The notes: a model not told the origin generated them from the letters alone. A stretch of 64,000 nucleotides of DNA from Bifidobacterium breve (GCA_945860245.1 CAMAPO010000004.1:30930-94929); one strand, 5' to 3'; shown: positions 38,095 to 48,429, counted from the stretch's first letter. Made by a program: numbers and translations.

Positions 38095-38919
38095 CTACTC
38101 CGCTCTCAGATCTAGGCCGATATCAAAGACGGGCGCAGAATGTGTCAGCGCCCCAATTGCGATGAAATCAACGCCGGATTGCGCATATGCGCGCGCGTTG
38201 GTAATTGAAATCCCGCCTGATGCTTCTAATTTAAAAGCACCATTAACTAAAGCGACTGCTTGCGCACATTGTTCTGGGGACATATTGTCTAAGAGAACTA
38301 GGTCAGGCTTCTGCGTTAAAACATCCTTTAACTGCTCCAAAGTATCTACCTCAATCTCAATCTCGGCTTCTGGATAGGCAGCGCGCACTTTTGCGAAAGC
38401 AGCGACCACACCTCCTGCCGCCGCAATGTGATTATCTTTGATCAGCGCGGCATCACTTAAGTTCATACGGTGATTGGTACCGCCTCCCATACGGACTGCA
38501 TATTTTTCAATAGTTCGCATTCCTGGAGTTGTCTTTCGCGTATCACGCACCTGACATTTTGTTCCGGATACTTCTGCTACCCACTTGCTAGTCAATGTAG
38601 CAATTCCGCTTAGGTGGCCAAAAAAATTAAGCGCGGTGCGCTCAGCTAATAAGATCGCGCGCGTATTTCCGTGCACTGTAATTAATAAATCGCCCGCTTT
38701 TACTCGATCCCCATCTTTCTTAGCAAGAGTTATATCAGTCAACCCGACTTCGGCGAGAACTGCGTGCGCAATATTTATTCCAGCAATTACTCCATCGGTG
38801 CGCGCGATAAAGTCAGCAGTTGCAGTTGCATCTGCGGCGATAGTTGCCTGTGAAGTTATATCAACTCCCCCAGCTAGATCTTCGGCAAGTGCAGCCTTTA
38901 TTAACTCTTGATCGTTCAC
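38095..38919 (-). CDS. nadC: Nicotinate-nucleotide pyrophosphorylase (quinolinate phosphoribosyltransferase)
   Basis: NadC makes nicotinate mononucleotide from quinolinate in NAD synthesis. In the 274-residue product RTALNFFGHLSGIAT, DTRKTTPGMR, the KYAVRMGGGTNHRMNLSD stretch, KDNHI and LLDNMSPEQ are the characteristic substrate-site motifs in order. EASGGI near residue 233 closes the active site. It overlaps nadB by four bases and precedes coaX by two. Confidence 0.96.
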   Translation of the reverse strand: MNDQELIKAALAEDLAGGVDITSQATIAADATATADFIARTDGVIAGINIAHAVLAEVGLTDITLAKKDGDRVKAGDLLITVHGNTRAILLAERTALNFFGHLSGIATLTSKWVAEVSGTKCQVRDTRKTTPGMRTIEKYAVRMGGGTNHRMNLSDAALIKDNHIAAAGGVVAAFAKVRAAYPEAEIEIEVDTLEQLKDVLTQKPDLVLLDNMSPEQCAQAVALVNGAFKLEASGGISITNARAYAQSGVDFIAIGALTHSAPVFDIGLDLRAE

Positions 38920-40529
38920 TTTGCACCCACTTCTTGATAGCTAGTATTCCAATTTCCATTGCTATCTAACTCTTGAACAATTCTTTTGCGCCAATTACTC
39001 TCTGGATTTGGAAAATCTTCGCGCCAGTGAGATCCACGGGTTTCTTGTCTAATCAGCGCAGCTTTTAGAATCGCTTCGGCTAGTTGGAATAAGTTCGTTG
39101 TCTCCCACGCTTCAACACAAGGGTTGGAACTAGTTCGATCCTGAATACGGGTTAAATCAGCACTGGTCTGCAATAAAGAATCGGAAGAACGCAATACACC
39201 GGCTCCTCGACTCATACTTAATTGCAATTCGCGTCGCGTCGCTGGGTCTAACAAAATTGCTTTCGAGGTATCTGCAACTGGTACAGAACGCTCACTTAAG
39301 TTTGCAGCGATATCTGCAGCAATTCGCACGCTGAAAACCAAACCTTCAAGGAGTGAATTCGATGCCAACCGGTTGGCACCGTGGACTCCAGAACAAGCCG
39401 TTTCTCCACACGCGTAAAGTCCACTCACGCTGGTGCGCCCATTTAAATCAACCCGAACGCCACCGGATGCATAGTGCGAAGCGGGCGCTACCGGAATCAA
39501 ATCTTTGCTGGGATTAATTCCGTGTGAGAGACAAGATGCGTAAATAGTTGGGAAGCGAGTTTCAAAACCAGATAAGTGGCGCACATCTAGCCAGACGTGA
39601 TGAGCCCCGGTCTTATTCATATGGCGCATTGATGCAATTGCAACCACATCACGTGGTGCGAGTTCAGCTAATTTATGTTCGTTTAACATAAAGCGATCGC
39701 CCGCATCATCTAATAAATAGGCACCTTCACCGCGCACCGCTTCGCTAATCAGTGGTTGTTGGCCCTGAGTGTTATCTCCCAACCATAAAACGGTGGGATG
39801 GAATTGAATAAATTCCACATCTGCAACTTTTGCACCAGCGCGCAACGCTAAGGCCACGCCATCACCAGTTGAGACAGAAGGATTAGTTGTTTGTGCAAAA
39901 ACTTGACCGAGCCCACCGGTTGCTAACACAACTGCTTTACCCAGTGCGCGACCTACTCCATCGCGACTTCCGGCGCCAATCACGTGCAGCGTTACGCCAC
40001 AGACTGCACCATTTGCATCTTTTAGCGCATCTAAAACAAGAGCATCTTCAACAACTTCAATTTCTGGATCATCGTGCACCGCAGCTAAAAGCGCACGCGA
40101 AACTTCAGCACCGGTTGCATCGCCCCCAGCATGCAAGATGCGATTGCGTAAATGTCCACCTTCACGAGTAAGTGAAATTTCACCTGAATCTTCAGTATCA
40201 AATTTAGCGCCACGTTCGATCAACTTACGTACCGCTTCAGGTCCTTCAGTTACCAGAACGCGCACCGCTTCAACATCACATAAATCTGCGCCTGCTACCA
40301 AAGTATCTTTTAAATGTTGATCGGGAGTATCACCAGGTCCAAGTGCGGCAGCGATTCCGCCCTGTGCCCACTTAGTAGAACCTTCATCGACCTTTGATTT
40401 TGTAACAATTAAAACTGAGAGACCAAAGGTGCGCGCTTGCAGCGCAGTCGTAAGTCCGGCAATTCCTGAACCCACCACAATTACATCTGCGGTTGCGGTC
40501 CATCCTGGTTCAGGTGCAAGTAACTTCAT
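38916..40529 (-). CDS. nadB: L-aspartate oxidase
   Basis: NadB oxidises aspartate to iminoaspartate for quinolinate synthesis. The 537-residue flavoprotein has the FAD Rossmann motif VVGSGIAGLTTALQA near residue 20, KWAQGGIAAA, the RILHAGGDATGAE segment, EFIQFHPTVLW, and the GLYACGETACSGVHGANRLASNS signature divided near residue 370. No nadA (quinolinate synthase) lies in this window; the next step would need it elsewhere. It overlaps panC and nadC by four bases each. Confidence 0.96.
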   Translation of the reverse strand: MKLLAPEPGWTATADVIVVGSGIAGLTTALQARTFGLSVLIVTKSKVDEGSTKWAQGGIAAALGPGDTPDQHLKDTLVAGADLCDVEAVRVLVTEGPEAVRKLIERGAKFDTEDSGEISLTREGGHLRNRILHAGGDATGAEVSRALLAAVHDDPEIEVVEDALVLDALKDANGAVCGVTLHVIGAGSRDGVGRALGKAVVLATGGLGQVFAQTTNPSVSTGDGVALALRAGAKVADVEFIQFHPTVLWLGDNTQGQQPLISEAVRGEGAYLLDDAGDRFMLNEHKLAELAPRDVVAIASMRHMNKTGAHHVWLDVRHLSGFETRFPTIYASCLSHGINPSKDLIPVAPASHYASGGVRVDLNGRTSVSGLYACGETACSGVHGANRLASNSLLEGLVFSVRIAADIAANLSERSVPVADTSKAILLDPATRRELQLSMSRGAGVLRSSDSLLQTSADLTRIQDRTSSNPCVEAWETTNLFQLAEAILKAALIRQETRGSHWREDFPNPESNWRKRIVQELDSNGNWNTSYQEVGAK

Positions 40530-41347
40530 TGCGCACCAGTATTTCCAGCAGATGGGTTCATCTGCATATTGTCGATCAAACGGACCCCATTAAGCCAACC
40601 CGCGATAATCGCACGCTGCTTTGAGGTGGAATCTGTGGCAATTTTAAAGTTATCTTCATCGATGATTTCGGCATAGTCCAATATAAAGCCTGGCTGCTGT
40701 GAGCAAATCTGGAGCATCGCAGTCCGCGCCGCATTAATCGTCTTGCAATCTTTAGCCGCCAGCAACGCGCTATAAATTACCGTCGCCGTCTTGCGATCGC
40801 TCGCACTCAATCTGATATTTCTCGAAGATAGCGCTAGCCCACCACTCTCTCTTATTGTGGGTGCGGCGATGATCTCAATATGCTTATAACTCTCTTTTGC
40901 TAGATTCTTAATCAATACCAACTGTTGAAAATCTTTTTCACCGAATATTGCTTGCGTCGGTTGTAGCAAATCAAATAGGCGCGAAACAACGGTGACAACT
41001 CCATCGAAATGTCCAATGCGATTAGCGCCTTCAAATATCTCCCCGATTGGGCCCGCAACTTTATTTACAGTTTTATCTGGATAGATTTCACTTATTTGAG
41101 GTAGCCAAAGGTGGGTTACACCAGAATCGCGTGCGATTTCAATATCACGATCTGGGGTATGAGGATAGAGTTCCAAATCTTTACTATTTTCAAACTGAAG
41201 TGGATTTACGAAGATACTTGCAACTACAAATTCGCTCTTGCCTTTTGCCAATTTAAAGAGGGATGCATGCCCAGCATGCAAGGCGCCCATGGTGGGAACA
41301 AAGGTGCAGCCGTCAGCTAACTCAGCAGCGCTGTTAACGATCTTCAT
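40526..41347 (-). CDS. panC: Pantothenate synthetase
   Basis: PanC condenses pantoate with beta-alanine. The 273-residue product shows VPTMGALHAGHASLFKLAK (HxGH motif) near residues 17-35, VASIFVNPLQF, GHFDGVVTVVSRLF, FGEKDFQQL and the KMSKS-like ALSSRN segment. A ribosome-binding sequence (GACTGGAGCCCGAT) precedes the ATG, and it appears to be the first gene of this strand group. No panD follows; nadB overlaps directly, in contrast to the usual actinobacterial panC-panD order. Confidence 0.95.
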   Translation of the reverse strand: MKIVNSAAELADGCTFVPTMGALHAGHASLFKLAKGKSEFVVASIFVNPLQFENSKDLELYPHTPDRDIEIARDSGVTHLWLPQISEIYPDKTVNKVAGPIGEIFEGANRIGHFDGVVTVVSRLFDLLQPTQAIFGEKDFQQLVLIKNLAKESYKHIEIIAAPTIRESGGLALSSRNIRLSASDRKTATVIYSALLAAKDCKTINAARTAMLQICSQQPGFILDYAEIIDEDNFKIATDSTSKQRAIIAGWLNGVRLIDNMQMNPSAGNTGAQ

Positions 41348-41401
41348 ATCGGGCTCCAGTCCTTTCAGGTACCGGGCGGTGATGGCTTTAAGTTTAGAGC
41401 C

Positions 41402-41848
41402 TTAAGGCAATTGCTCCAAAATCTCCGAAATCTTTCCTTGAGTCAGCAAAATTGCATCTGGCTCAATCGAATGCCACGGTTCAATTACAAAGCGGCGCTC
41501 ATGTGCGCGTGGGTGTGGCAGGTACAACTCATCAGCTGAGCTAAGCAGCGACCCGTATTGGATTAGGTCTAAATCAATTGTGCGCGGTCCCCATTTTTCA
41601 CTTCGCTCTCTTCCAAGTGTCTTTTCAATACCGTGCAAAAGCGCCAATAAATCTAGGGCGGGTAACTCGCTTTCGACGATACAAATCGCATTTAAGTAAT
41701 CTGGTTGAGGTATATCGCTCACTGGTTTAGTGGAATAGTAATTTGAGACCAATTTAAAGTCTGTGGCTTCTCGCAGTATTGCCACTGCTAAATCCATCTG
41801 CTCTTTCGGGTTGCCGATATTGGCACCTAGCGCAATTACCGCTCTCAT
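41402..41848 (-). CDS. folK: 2-Amino-4-hydroxy-6-hydroxymethyldihydropteridine pyrophosphokinase
   Basis: FolK activates the pterin for folate synthesis. The 148-residue product has ALGANIGNPKEQM at the N-terminus, SNYYSTKPVSD, and the signature KWGPRTIDLDLIQYG near residue 90 with PHPRAHERRFVIEPW following. Length is normal. It overlaps folB by four bases (ATGA) and is the last gene of the ftsH-folE-folP-folB-folK run. Confidence 0.95.
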   Translation of the reverse strand: MRAVIALGANIGNPKEQMDLAVAILREATDFKLVSNYYSTKPVSDIPQPDYLNAICIVESELPALDLLALLHGIEKTLGRERSEKWGPRTIDLDLIQYGSLLSSADELYLPHPRAHERRFVIEPWHSIEPDAILLTQGKISEILEQLP

Positions 41849-42201
41849 CGATTAATCGTTACCGAAATATCTCTTACTTGAGCCTTTACCGGTGCTTGCG
41901 GCTTATGTACAGTGACTGAAACTGTGACAATTTGTGAATAAGAGTTTTTGATTCGATCGGCAATTCGTGCTGCTAATTTTTCAATCAGTGCGACTCGATC
42001 ACCGGTTACTTCTTCAACTACTAAATCGATAATCTCTGCATAGTTAACCGTGTCAGAGACATCATCGGTGACGCTGGCACGGCTCAAATCTAATTCGAAG
42101 GCAATATCCACAAAAAAATCCTGCCCAGCAATATTTTCAGATTCAAATACGCCGTGATAGCCAAAGGATTTTATTCCTTTAATTTCAATGCGGTCAGCCA
42201 T
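41845..42201 (-). CDS. folB: Dihydroneopterin aldolase
   Basis: FolB cleaves dihydroneopterin. The 118-residue product has the tunnelling-fold motifs GYHGVFESENIAGQDF near the N-terminus, VNYAEIIDLV, and the C-terminal VSVTVHKPQAPV with conserved Lys-Pro. It overlaps folP by eight bases and folK by four, so it is translationally coupled to both. Confidence 0.95.
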   Translation of the reverse strand: MADRIEIKGIKSFGYHGVFESENIAGQDFFVDIAFELDLSRASVTDDVSDTVNYAEIIDLVVEEVTGDRVALIEKLAARIADRIKNSYSQIVTVSVTVHKPQAPVKAQVRDISVTINR

Positions 42202-42970
42202 TAGCCAATACCAAATTCTTATGTGGGCTCACGCTATGAACTCTAACTCCCCAAACTCTTTTCGCAAGCAGGCTCTTAGTTAGCTCAATAGTCGCCATCT
42301 CTCGCTCATCTGGAGTTTCGCCACCAAGGAAGCGTTTGCGCGATGCGCCGATTAATACTGGATAACCTAAATCGGTAATCTCTTCTAACCGATTTAAAAT
42401 CTCCCAATTCTGTAGGCCATCCTTCGCAAAACCCAAGCCTGGATCAATTATTAAATTATTTTTTGCAATTCCACTACGCAGCGCAGCCTCGATTTGAATA
42501 TTTAACTCAGCGACAACATCCTTAACAACATCGCCATAAACCGCGCGATTATTCATATCTTTTGAGTGAGCACGCCAATGCATCAATATGTATGGGCATC
42601 CCATCTCAGCAACGGTTTCGTGCATCAGATCATCAGCCAACCCCCCACTAACATCATTAACAATGCTGGCACCTGCAGTGATCGCCAATTCTGCGGTCTG
42701 CGCCCGCATTGTGTCGATGCTGATCGGAACTCCTGCTTGCGACAATTTCTCGATTACCGGAATTACCCGCGTTTGTTCTTCGGTCGCGGATACACGTTCT
42801 GCGCCAGGTCTTGTTGATTCACCGCCAATATCAATGATGTCAACACCTTCGGCGATCATTTCTAACCCGCGCGCAACTGCTTTTTCATATGTGTCATGTT
42901 TTCCGCCATCTGCAAATGAATCAGGAGTGACATTTAAAATGCCCATGATCTTCATTGGAGTACCAAACAC
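42194..42970 (-). CDS. folP: Dihydropteroate synthase
   Basis: FolP joins pterin and p-aminobenzoate and is the target of sulfonamides. The 258-residue TIM-barrel protein shows ILNVTPDSFADGG near the N-terminus, DIGGESTRPGAERVS, SIDTMRA, ASIVNDVSGG, DPGLGFAKDG and GASRKRFLG, all in the expected order. It starts three bases after the folE stop. Nothing is unusual. Confidence 0.97.
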   Translation of the reverse strand: MFGTPMKIMGILNVTPDSFADGGKHDTYEKAVARGLEMIAEGVDIIDIGGESTRPGAERVSATEEQTRVIPVIEKLSQAGVPISIDTMRAQTAELAITAGASIVNDVSGGLADDLMHETVAEMGCPYILMHWRAHSKDMNNRAVYGDVVKDVVAELNIQIEAALRSGIAKNNLIIDPGLGFAKDGLQNWEILNRLEEITDLGYPVLIGASRKRFLGGETPDEREMATIELTKSLLAKRVWGVRVHSVSPHKNLVLANG

Positions 42971-42973
42971 TTA

Positions 42974-43585
42974 TTAGCTTTTAGTGATGAGGCTAATTGC
43001 TTCTGCACGTGTGGTTGGGTCGCGTAAAACGCCACGCACCGCACTCGTTGTTGTGCGCGCTTGCGATTTGCGAACCCCACGCATTGACATACATAAATGC
43101 TCGCAATCAATAATCACGATAACTCCCATAGGGTCGAGGATCTTCACCATTGCATCGGCAATCTGAGTCGTTAAACGCTCTTGTACTTGTGGGCGACGGG
43201 CGAATAGATCAACTAAACGGGCGACTTTAGATAAACCAGTTATTTTTCCACGTGGGATATATCCGACGTGGGCGACTCCGTGAAAAGGCGTCAAATGATG
43301 CTCGCAATGTGAAAAGACTTCAATATCGCGAATGATTACTAACTCTTCATGGCCAATATCAAATGTTGTTGTCAGTACTTCCTCAGGAGATTTCCAAAGA
43401 CCTTCAAAATTCTCTTTAAAGGCGCGCGCAACTCGCCCTGGAGTTTCTTTCAAACCTTCGCGATCAGGATCTTCACCGAGCGCAAGAAGCAGTTCACGAA
43501 CTGCAGCGGCTGCGCGCGCCTCATCAAAGGGATGAAGCGCACGACCTTCATCAGATCCCATTGAAACTGCGTTTACATCGCTCAC
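42974..43585 (-). CDS. folE: GTP cyclohydrolase I
   Basis: FolE makes dihydroneopterin triphosphate from GTP. The 203-residue product has [21 protein letters not shown] with the zinc-binding Cys and His residues, [21 protein letters not shown], and [12 protein letters not shown] with the second zinc Cys. It is type IA by these motifs. It follows ftsH by two bases; the ftsH-folE linkage is common in actinobacteria. Confidence 0.97.
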   Translation of the reverse strand: MSDVNAVSMGSDEGRALHPFDEARAAAAVRELLLALGEDPDREGLKETPGRVARAFKENFEGLWKSPEEVLTTTFDIGHEELVIIRDIEVFSHCEHHLTPFHGVAHVGYIPRGKITGLSKVARLVDLFARRPQVQERLTTQIADAMVKILDPMGVIVIIDCEHLCMSMRGVRKSQARTTTSAVRGVLRDPTTRAEAISLITKS

Positions 43586-43587
43586 CT

Positions 43588-45645
43588 TTAAGAATTTTCC
43601 TTATTCTTACTCTTCTTAACTCGTGATGGTTTCTTATCTACAACTGGTTTAACGATTAAGCGCTCAGGTACAGCAACGGGTGGTTGGTGCGATGGAATGC
43701 GAGTTGCTGAGCCTGTCCAAGAAGGACGACGGGGCCAGGAATTGACCTTGGCAAAGATCGCCGCAATTTCCTCTTTGTTAAGCGTTTCTTTCTCAAGTAG
43801 CTGCAGCACCATCGCATCTAACGTTGCACGATTTTCTACCAAGATATCGAAGGCTTCTTGGTGGGCGTTCTCAATTAAGTTGCGAATTTCGCCATCAACT
43901 TTGGCGGCAATGTTTTCAGAGTAATCACGTTGATGTCCATAATCGCGACCCATAAATGGTTCGGAGGCATCTGTGCCTAATTTTATGGCGCCGATGGCTT
44001 CAGTCATTCCGTATTGCGTAACCATGGCACGAGCTAGCGCAGTTGCCTTTTCAATATCATTTGAAGCACCAGTTGATGGATCGTGGAAGATAAGTTCTTC
44101 TGCCGCGCGACCACCGAGTGAATACGCTAATTGATCTAATAATTGATTACGGGTTGTGGAGTACTTGTCATCATCTGGAAGAACCATTGTGTAACCGAGG
44201 GCGCGACCACGCGGCATGATCGTGATCTTATGGACTGGATCTGTGTGAGGCAGCGCGTGCGCAACTAGCGCGTGACCACCTTCGTGATACGCGGTTACGC
44301 GGCGCTCGTCATCGGACATGATCCGAGATTTACGCTGTGGCCCAGCCATAACGCGATCAATCGCCTCATCAATTTGCAGGTTAGAGATAACTTTCTTCTC
44401 TTCACGAGCGGCTAATAACGCAGCTTCATTTAAAACATTTGCAAGATCAGCGCCAGTAAATCCAGGTGTACGTCGAGCGTAGTTCAGCAGTTCAACTTCA
44501 TCAGAAAGTGGCTTTGTCTTAGCGTGAACTTTGAGAATCTCTTCTCGCCCCTTTAGGTCTGGGCGATCCACAGCAATCTGACGATCAAATCTTCCGGGGC
44601 GCAGTAGCGCAGGATCTAAAACATCGGGGCGGTTAGTCGCGGCGATGAGAATTACTTGTCCGCCAGATTCAAAACCATCCATCTCAACTAATAATTGATT
44701 TAGTGTTTGTTCACGTTCGTCGTGTCCACCACCCATGCCAGCACCACGCTGGCGACCAACGGCATCAATTTCATCAACGAAGACAATTGCTGGTGCATTT
44801 GCTTTAGCTTGTGCAAACAAATCACGCACACGGGCGGCACCAACTCCAACAAACATTTCTACAAAGTCAGAACCAGAGATTGAATAGAACGGAACTTTCG
44901 CTTCTCCAGCGACAGCGCGTGCCAATAAAGTTTTACCGGTTCCGGGAGGACCGTATAAAAGGACTCCCTTTGGAATTTTGGCACCAAGTAGCGCGTACTT
45001 GGCAGGGCTGGCAAGAAAGTCTTTGATTTCTTCAAGTTCGGCGATCGCTTCATCTGCACCGGCAACATCTGCAAAGGTATTTTGTGGTACATCGTTATCT
45101 TGTAGTTTCGCTCTAGATTTACCAAACGAGAATACTTTATTGCCACCTTGAGCATTGCTCATTAAGAAGAAGAATAAGAAGCCAATTAGAAGTATTGGGA
45201 AGATTGAAAATAAGAAAGAGACGAGTAAAGATTGAGTCGGAACGCTAACGTTCCACCCCTTTGGTGGTGGATTCCCCGTTAAAGCATCCACAATCGTTGG
45301 CTCTTGGCGGGCAACATATGAAGCTTCAACTTTATTTGCACCATTAATCAAAGATCCCGGCTTAAGAATCAATTGCAGCTTCTGAGATTTATCAATTACA
45401 AGGGCAGATTCAACCTTTGATTGGGCAATGGCATCGAGCGCTTGTGAAGTCCGAATCTCGGTATAACGATTTCCAACGCTAGATACTTGTCCAAAAATTG
45501 AAACTCCGAGAATCGCAACTACTATCCAGAAAAGTGGACCGCGAAGGATTCGCCCAGTGCGAGTTGTTGGGACTTTTTTGGGCGCTTTTTTACTCTTTGT
45601 GGCCTTTGCAGCCGCATTCTTCTTCAAGGGATTTTTCTTCTGCAT
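43588..45645 (-). CDS. ftsH: ATP-dependent zinc metalloprotease FtsH
   Basis: FtsH is a membrane-bound AAA+ protease that degrades damaged membrane and regulatory proteins. The 685-residue product has a Lys-rich N-terminus, membrane segments at about 38-54 and 140-162, Walker A GPPGTGKT (232-239), Walker B VFVDEID (288-294), the second region of homology near 337-355, and the zinc motif HEGGH (454-458). The C-terminus is basic and Pro-rich ([15 protein letters not shown]), as in other actinobacterial FtsH. It follows hpt by 17 bases. Confidence 0.97.
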   Translation of the reverse strand: MQKKNPLKKNAAAKATKSKKAPKKVPTTRTGRILRGPLFWIVVAILGVSIFGQVSSVGNRYTEIRTSQALDAIAQSKVESALVIDKSQKLQLILKPGSLINGANKVEASYVARQEPTIVDALTGNPPPKGWNVSVPTQSLLVSFLFSIFPILLIGFLFFFLMSNAQGGNKVFSFGKSRAKLQDNDVPQNTFADVAGADEAIAELEEIKDFLASPAKYALLGAKIPKGVLLYGPPGTGKTLLARAVAGEAKVPFYSISGSDFVEMFVGVGAARVRDLFAQAKANAPAIVFVDEIDAVGRQRGAGMGGGHDEREQTLNQLLVEMDGFESGGQVILIAATNRPDVLDPALLRPGRFDRQIAVDRPDLKGREEILKVHAKTKPLSDEVELLNYARRTPGFTGADLANVLNEAALLAAREEKKVISNLQIDEAIDRVMAGPQRKSRIMSDDERRVTAYHEGGHALVAHALPHTDPVHKITIMPRGRALGYTMVLPDDDKYSTTRNQLLDQLAYSLGGRAAEELIFHDPSTGASNDIEKATALARAMVTQYGMTEAIGAIKLGTDASEPFMGRDYGHQRDYSENIAAKVDGEIRNLIENAHQEAFDILVENRATLDAMVLQLLEKETLNKEEIAAIFAKVNSWPRRPSWTGSATRIPSHQPPVAVPERLIVKPVVDKKPSRVKKSKNKENS

Positions 45646-45662
45646 ATTTTTATCCGCATCCC

Positions 45663-46214
45663 TTATGAATACATGTGCTTTGCCAGCACGCCGACAAATG
45701 AGAGATTGCGATACTTCTCGTTAAAATCTAAGCCATAACCAACTACAAAGTCGGCTGGGATATCAAAGCCAACGTACTTACAAGCAACATCAACTTTAGC
45801 TGCTTCTGGCTTACGTAGAATCGCCAAAATTTCAACAGACGCTGCACCGCGTGACATCAAGTTAGCGCGCAACCAAGAGAGAGTTAAACCAGAATCAACA
45901 ATATCTTCTATTATCAAAATATTGCGACCGGTGATATCACGATCTAAATCTTTAAGGATGCGAACTACGCCGCTTGATTTTGTACCAGAACCGTAAGATG
46001 AAACTGCCATCCAATCCATATCGATATGGCGTTGCATCGCTCGGGTTAGATCTGCCATCGCCATAATCGCACCTTTAAGTACACCCACGAGAAGTAGGTC
46101 GCGATCTTTGTAATCAGCATCAACGCGCGCTGCAAGTTCAGCAACCTTTGATTGCAGTTGTTCTTGCGTAACAATTACACGTTCAATATCTGTGCCGACA
46201 GCAGCTAGATCCAC
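45663..46214 (-). CDS. hpt: Hypoxanthine phosphoribosyltransferase
   Basis: Hpt salvages hypoxanthine and guanine using PRPP. The 183-residue product shows LVGVLKGAIMAMADL near residue 42, the PRPP loop ILIIEDIVDSGLTLSWL near 99-115, and FVVGYGLDFNEKYRNL at the C-terminus. The start is a GTG at 46214-46212 behind a strong AAAGGAG ribosome-binding site. It is linked to tilS upstream, as in many actinobacteria and firmicutes. Confidence 0.96.
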   Translation of the reverse strand: MDLAAVGTDIERVIVTQEQLQSKVAELAARVDADYKDRDLLLVGVLKGAIMAMADLTRAMQRHIDMDWMAVSSYGSGTKSSGVVRILKDLDRDITGRNILIIEDIVDSGLTLSWLRANLMSRGAASVEILAILRKPEAAKVDVACKYVGFDIPADFVVGYGLDFNEKYRNLSFVGVLAKHMYS

Positions 46215-46251
46215 TTAGGGACTCCTTTAATATCAAATCTCTTGGGGAGAT

Positions 46252-47214
46252 TTATGGGCGGGCTAAGAGCGAAAGTCTGCCCGAAATCCGAGCAACCTTC
46301 ACACCACCCGGCAGGCTCGCCTCTCCTTGGCCACGCCAAGAAGTGACCATCGCCTCGACGCCAGAAAGGTGATCTGCGCTGACAGAGCCGCTGGGTGCTC
46401 CTGCAGCATAGATCGCCGCTCGCAGTACGCGAGATCGGATAGCCCGAGGCAGCTCGGCTAAGGCGGCGCAATCCAAATCGCTCAAATCAACTCGTGAGAT
46501 AACTGCCTGCGCCATCTCATCTAAGGCATCGGCATCATCACGCAAAATTGCCGCGCTTCGCGCCAGAGCAGCTGCGATACCAGGGCCAATCTCTTCTTCT
46601 ATCACCGGCATCACTTTATTTCGCACACGTACTCTAGAAAATTTCTCATTAATATTGTGCGGATCGTTCCAAGGAGTTATTTCGGCTTCAATACATGCCG
46701 CGACAGTTTGCGCGCGGGTCAATTGTAAAAATGGACGGGTATATTTTCCATTGATAACTGCCATGCCTGATAAAGATCGAGTACCTGATCCGCGAGCTAA
46801 TCCAAGTAAAACGGTTTCTGCTTGATCATCTCGTGTATGACCTAAGAAAATTTGGGTTGCACCGTGTGCATTAGCAATCGCATCTAAGGCGGCATATCTA
46901 GCGGTGCGCGCATCTGCTTCTAAGCCAGATTTTTCGACAATAGAAACTTTTTCAATAATTACTTCTTGATAACCAATTACTTTTAATTGTTCTTGTACCT
47001 TCTTCGCTTGATCCCCTGAACCGCTCTGCAATTGATGATCGATTGTTACAGCGACCAAAGTGATCGCTAATTCCGGTGCTTCTTTAAATAAGGCGCAAGC
47101 AAGCGCGAGTGAATCTGCGCCACCCGAAACTGCAACAATTGCAGAATCTCCGGCGGTTAAATTCTCAAGAAATGGGCGAACTGCGTTACGAAGATCAAGC
47201 AGCGCAGAGGTCAT
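46252..47214 (-). CDS. tilS: tRNA(Ile)-lysidine synthetase
   Basis: TilS converts the wobble cytidine of tRNA-Ile(CAU) to lysidine. The 320-residue product has the PP-loop VAVSGGADSLALACAL near residues 28-43, HQLQSGSGDQA, GHTRDDQAETVLLGLARGSG and the RPFLQLTR segment. The C-terminal substrate-recognition part is short, as in actinobacterial forms. On the minus strand TAGAGT lies six bases before the ATG with no Shine-Dalgarno, which makes this the likely leaderless first gene of a tilS-hpt-ftsH-fol transcript. Confidence 0.95.
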   Translation of the reverse strand: MTSALLDLRNAVRPFLENLTAGDSAIVAVSGGADSLALACALFKEAPELAITLVAVTIDHQLQSGSGDQAKKVQEQLKVIGYQEVIIEKVSIVEKSGLEADARTARYAALDAIANAHGATQIFLGHTRDDQAETVLLGLARGSGTRSLSGMAVINGKYTRPFLQLTRAQTVAACIEAEITPWNDPHNINEKFSRVRVRNKVMPVIEEEIGPGIAAALARSAAILRDDADALDEMAQAVISRVDLSDLDCAALAELPRAIRSRVLRAAIYAAGAPSGSVSADHLSGVEAMVTSWRGQGEASLPGGVKVARISGRLSLLARP

Positions 47215-47223
47215 GGACCAACT

Positions 47224-48429
47224 CTAGACCCGACCACCGAATGGCATAAGCCCTTTAACGCTATAGATGCTGGAGAAAAGCAACCCTTTATCTTTTGAAT
47301 TTGCTTCCCACATCATTCCGTTACCCGCATAAATAGAGATGTGGTGAATCGAGGAAATTGTTCCTTTATATGAATAGAAGAGTAGATCTCCAGGAACTAG
47401 TTCGTTTAGCGAGACATGCTTGGTGTAACCAGCATAAAGTGAGGAGTTAAGGCGATCCCAATTAGGCCAGCCTAAGCCAGCGGATTTATATGCCGCATAA
47501 ACTAGCCCAGAACAGTCAAATGAATTTGGTCCTTCTGAACCCCAAATATATGGCTTGCGCGCTAAGACCTGTTTCTTCGCGAATGCCACTGCAACTTCTC
47601 GTTGTGCTTCACTTGTTCGAATTGTTGAACGACCCTTGAAACCGATATCAGGCCAGACTTTTTTCTGTCCACCGGTATTGGCAGCAGTATTTGCCAAACT
47701 CTCTTCAAGCAGCGCCAACGCACGTTGTTGTTCAAGAGTAATGCGTACTCTCTTTGCACTTGCTAATTCTCGCGCCAACTTATCTTGGATATTTTGTAAT
47801 TTATCAACTTCTTTTTGCTGCAGAGCTTTGGCATCGTCAGCAACTTTCTTCGCTGCAGCAACTTTTGCAGTCGCTTTTTCTTGGGCAACTTTTGCTTCAT
47901 CTGCTTTAACTTTTGCAGCGCGCGCAACGATCTCAGCTGCTTTGTAGCGATCCAGCGCCATCGAATTCTGCACACCTAATTTATCTAAAGTTGTGATTTG
48001 ATCAATTAAATCCTGGGGACCGTTAGCGCTCAACAATGGCTCGATTTCAGTCAAAGAGCCGCCCAATATGTAAGCACTTGCTGCCATCTTTCCAATTACA
48101 CGATGAGCTGCCGAAACTGCTAACTGAGTTTCGCGGGCATATTCCGCGGCTACATTCGCTGCAGAAGTCGCCACCGCTAGCTCTTTCTTCGCCCTTACAT
48201 ACAAAGCTTGCGCAGCGTTTGCCCTTGCTGTTAAAGAACGTAAAGTTTGATTAGCCGCCGCCAATTTCTTCGCCGCCGCATCTGCCACCTTCTTCTTAGC
48301 CGCTTCTGCTTTCTTCGCCGCCTCAATTTGTGCCAGGGTTGGTTTTGGGGTCGCAGCGATGGCAGGGGTAGTCGTAAGCGTCAGCCCAAAAATTATGGCT
48401 AACGCTGCGGCTTTACTGCGATGCGACAC
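47224..48429 (-). CDS. Secreted NlpC/P60 peptidoglycan hydrolase with coiled coil
   Basis: This predicted cell-wall endopeptidase resembles actinobacterial RipA-type enzymes. I place the start at the GTG 48429-48427, giving 401 residues. It is preceded by TTGGGGG and directly followed by a signal sequence ending near IAATPKP. A long Ala/Lys/Glu-rich coiled coil fills residues about 30-240. The C-terminal NlpC/P60 domain has the catalytic SFDCSGLVYAAYK and the His in SSIHHISIYAG. The Gly-free coiled coil probably restrains or positions the enzyme. A longer frame to 48495 exists but would bury the signal sequence. Confidence 0.9.
   Translation of the reverse strand: MSHRSKAAALAIIFGLTLTTTPAIAATPKPTLAQIEAAKKAEAAKKKVADAAAKKLAAANQTLRSLTARANAAQALYVRAKKELAVATSAANVAAEYARETQLAVSAAHRVIGKMAASAYILGGSLTEIEPLLSANGPQDLIDQITTLDKLGVQNSMALDRYKAAEIVARAAKVKADEAKVAQEKATAKVAAAKKVADDAKALQQKEVDKLQNIQDKLARELASAKRVRITLEQQRALALLEESLANTAANTGGQKKVWPDIGFKGRSTIRTSEAQREVAVAFAKKQVLARKPYIWGSEGPNSFDCSGLVYAAYKSAGLGWPNWDRLNSSLYAGYTKHVSLNELVPGDLLFYSYKGTISSIHHISIYAGNGMMWEANSKDKGLLFSSIYSVKGLMPFGGRV

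Noticed and set aside
46205-46471. 88-codon minus-strand frame across the tilS/hpt junction
   Set aside because: It is a shadow of tilS in another frame. The tilS frame carries the family motifs and hpt has its own ribosome-binding site.
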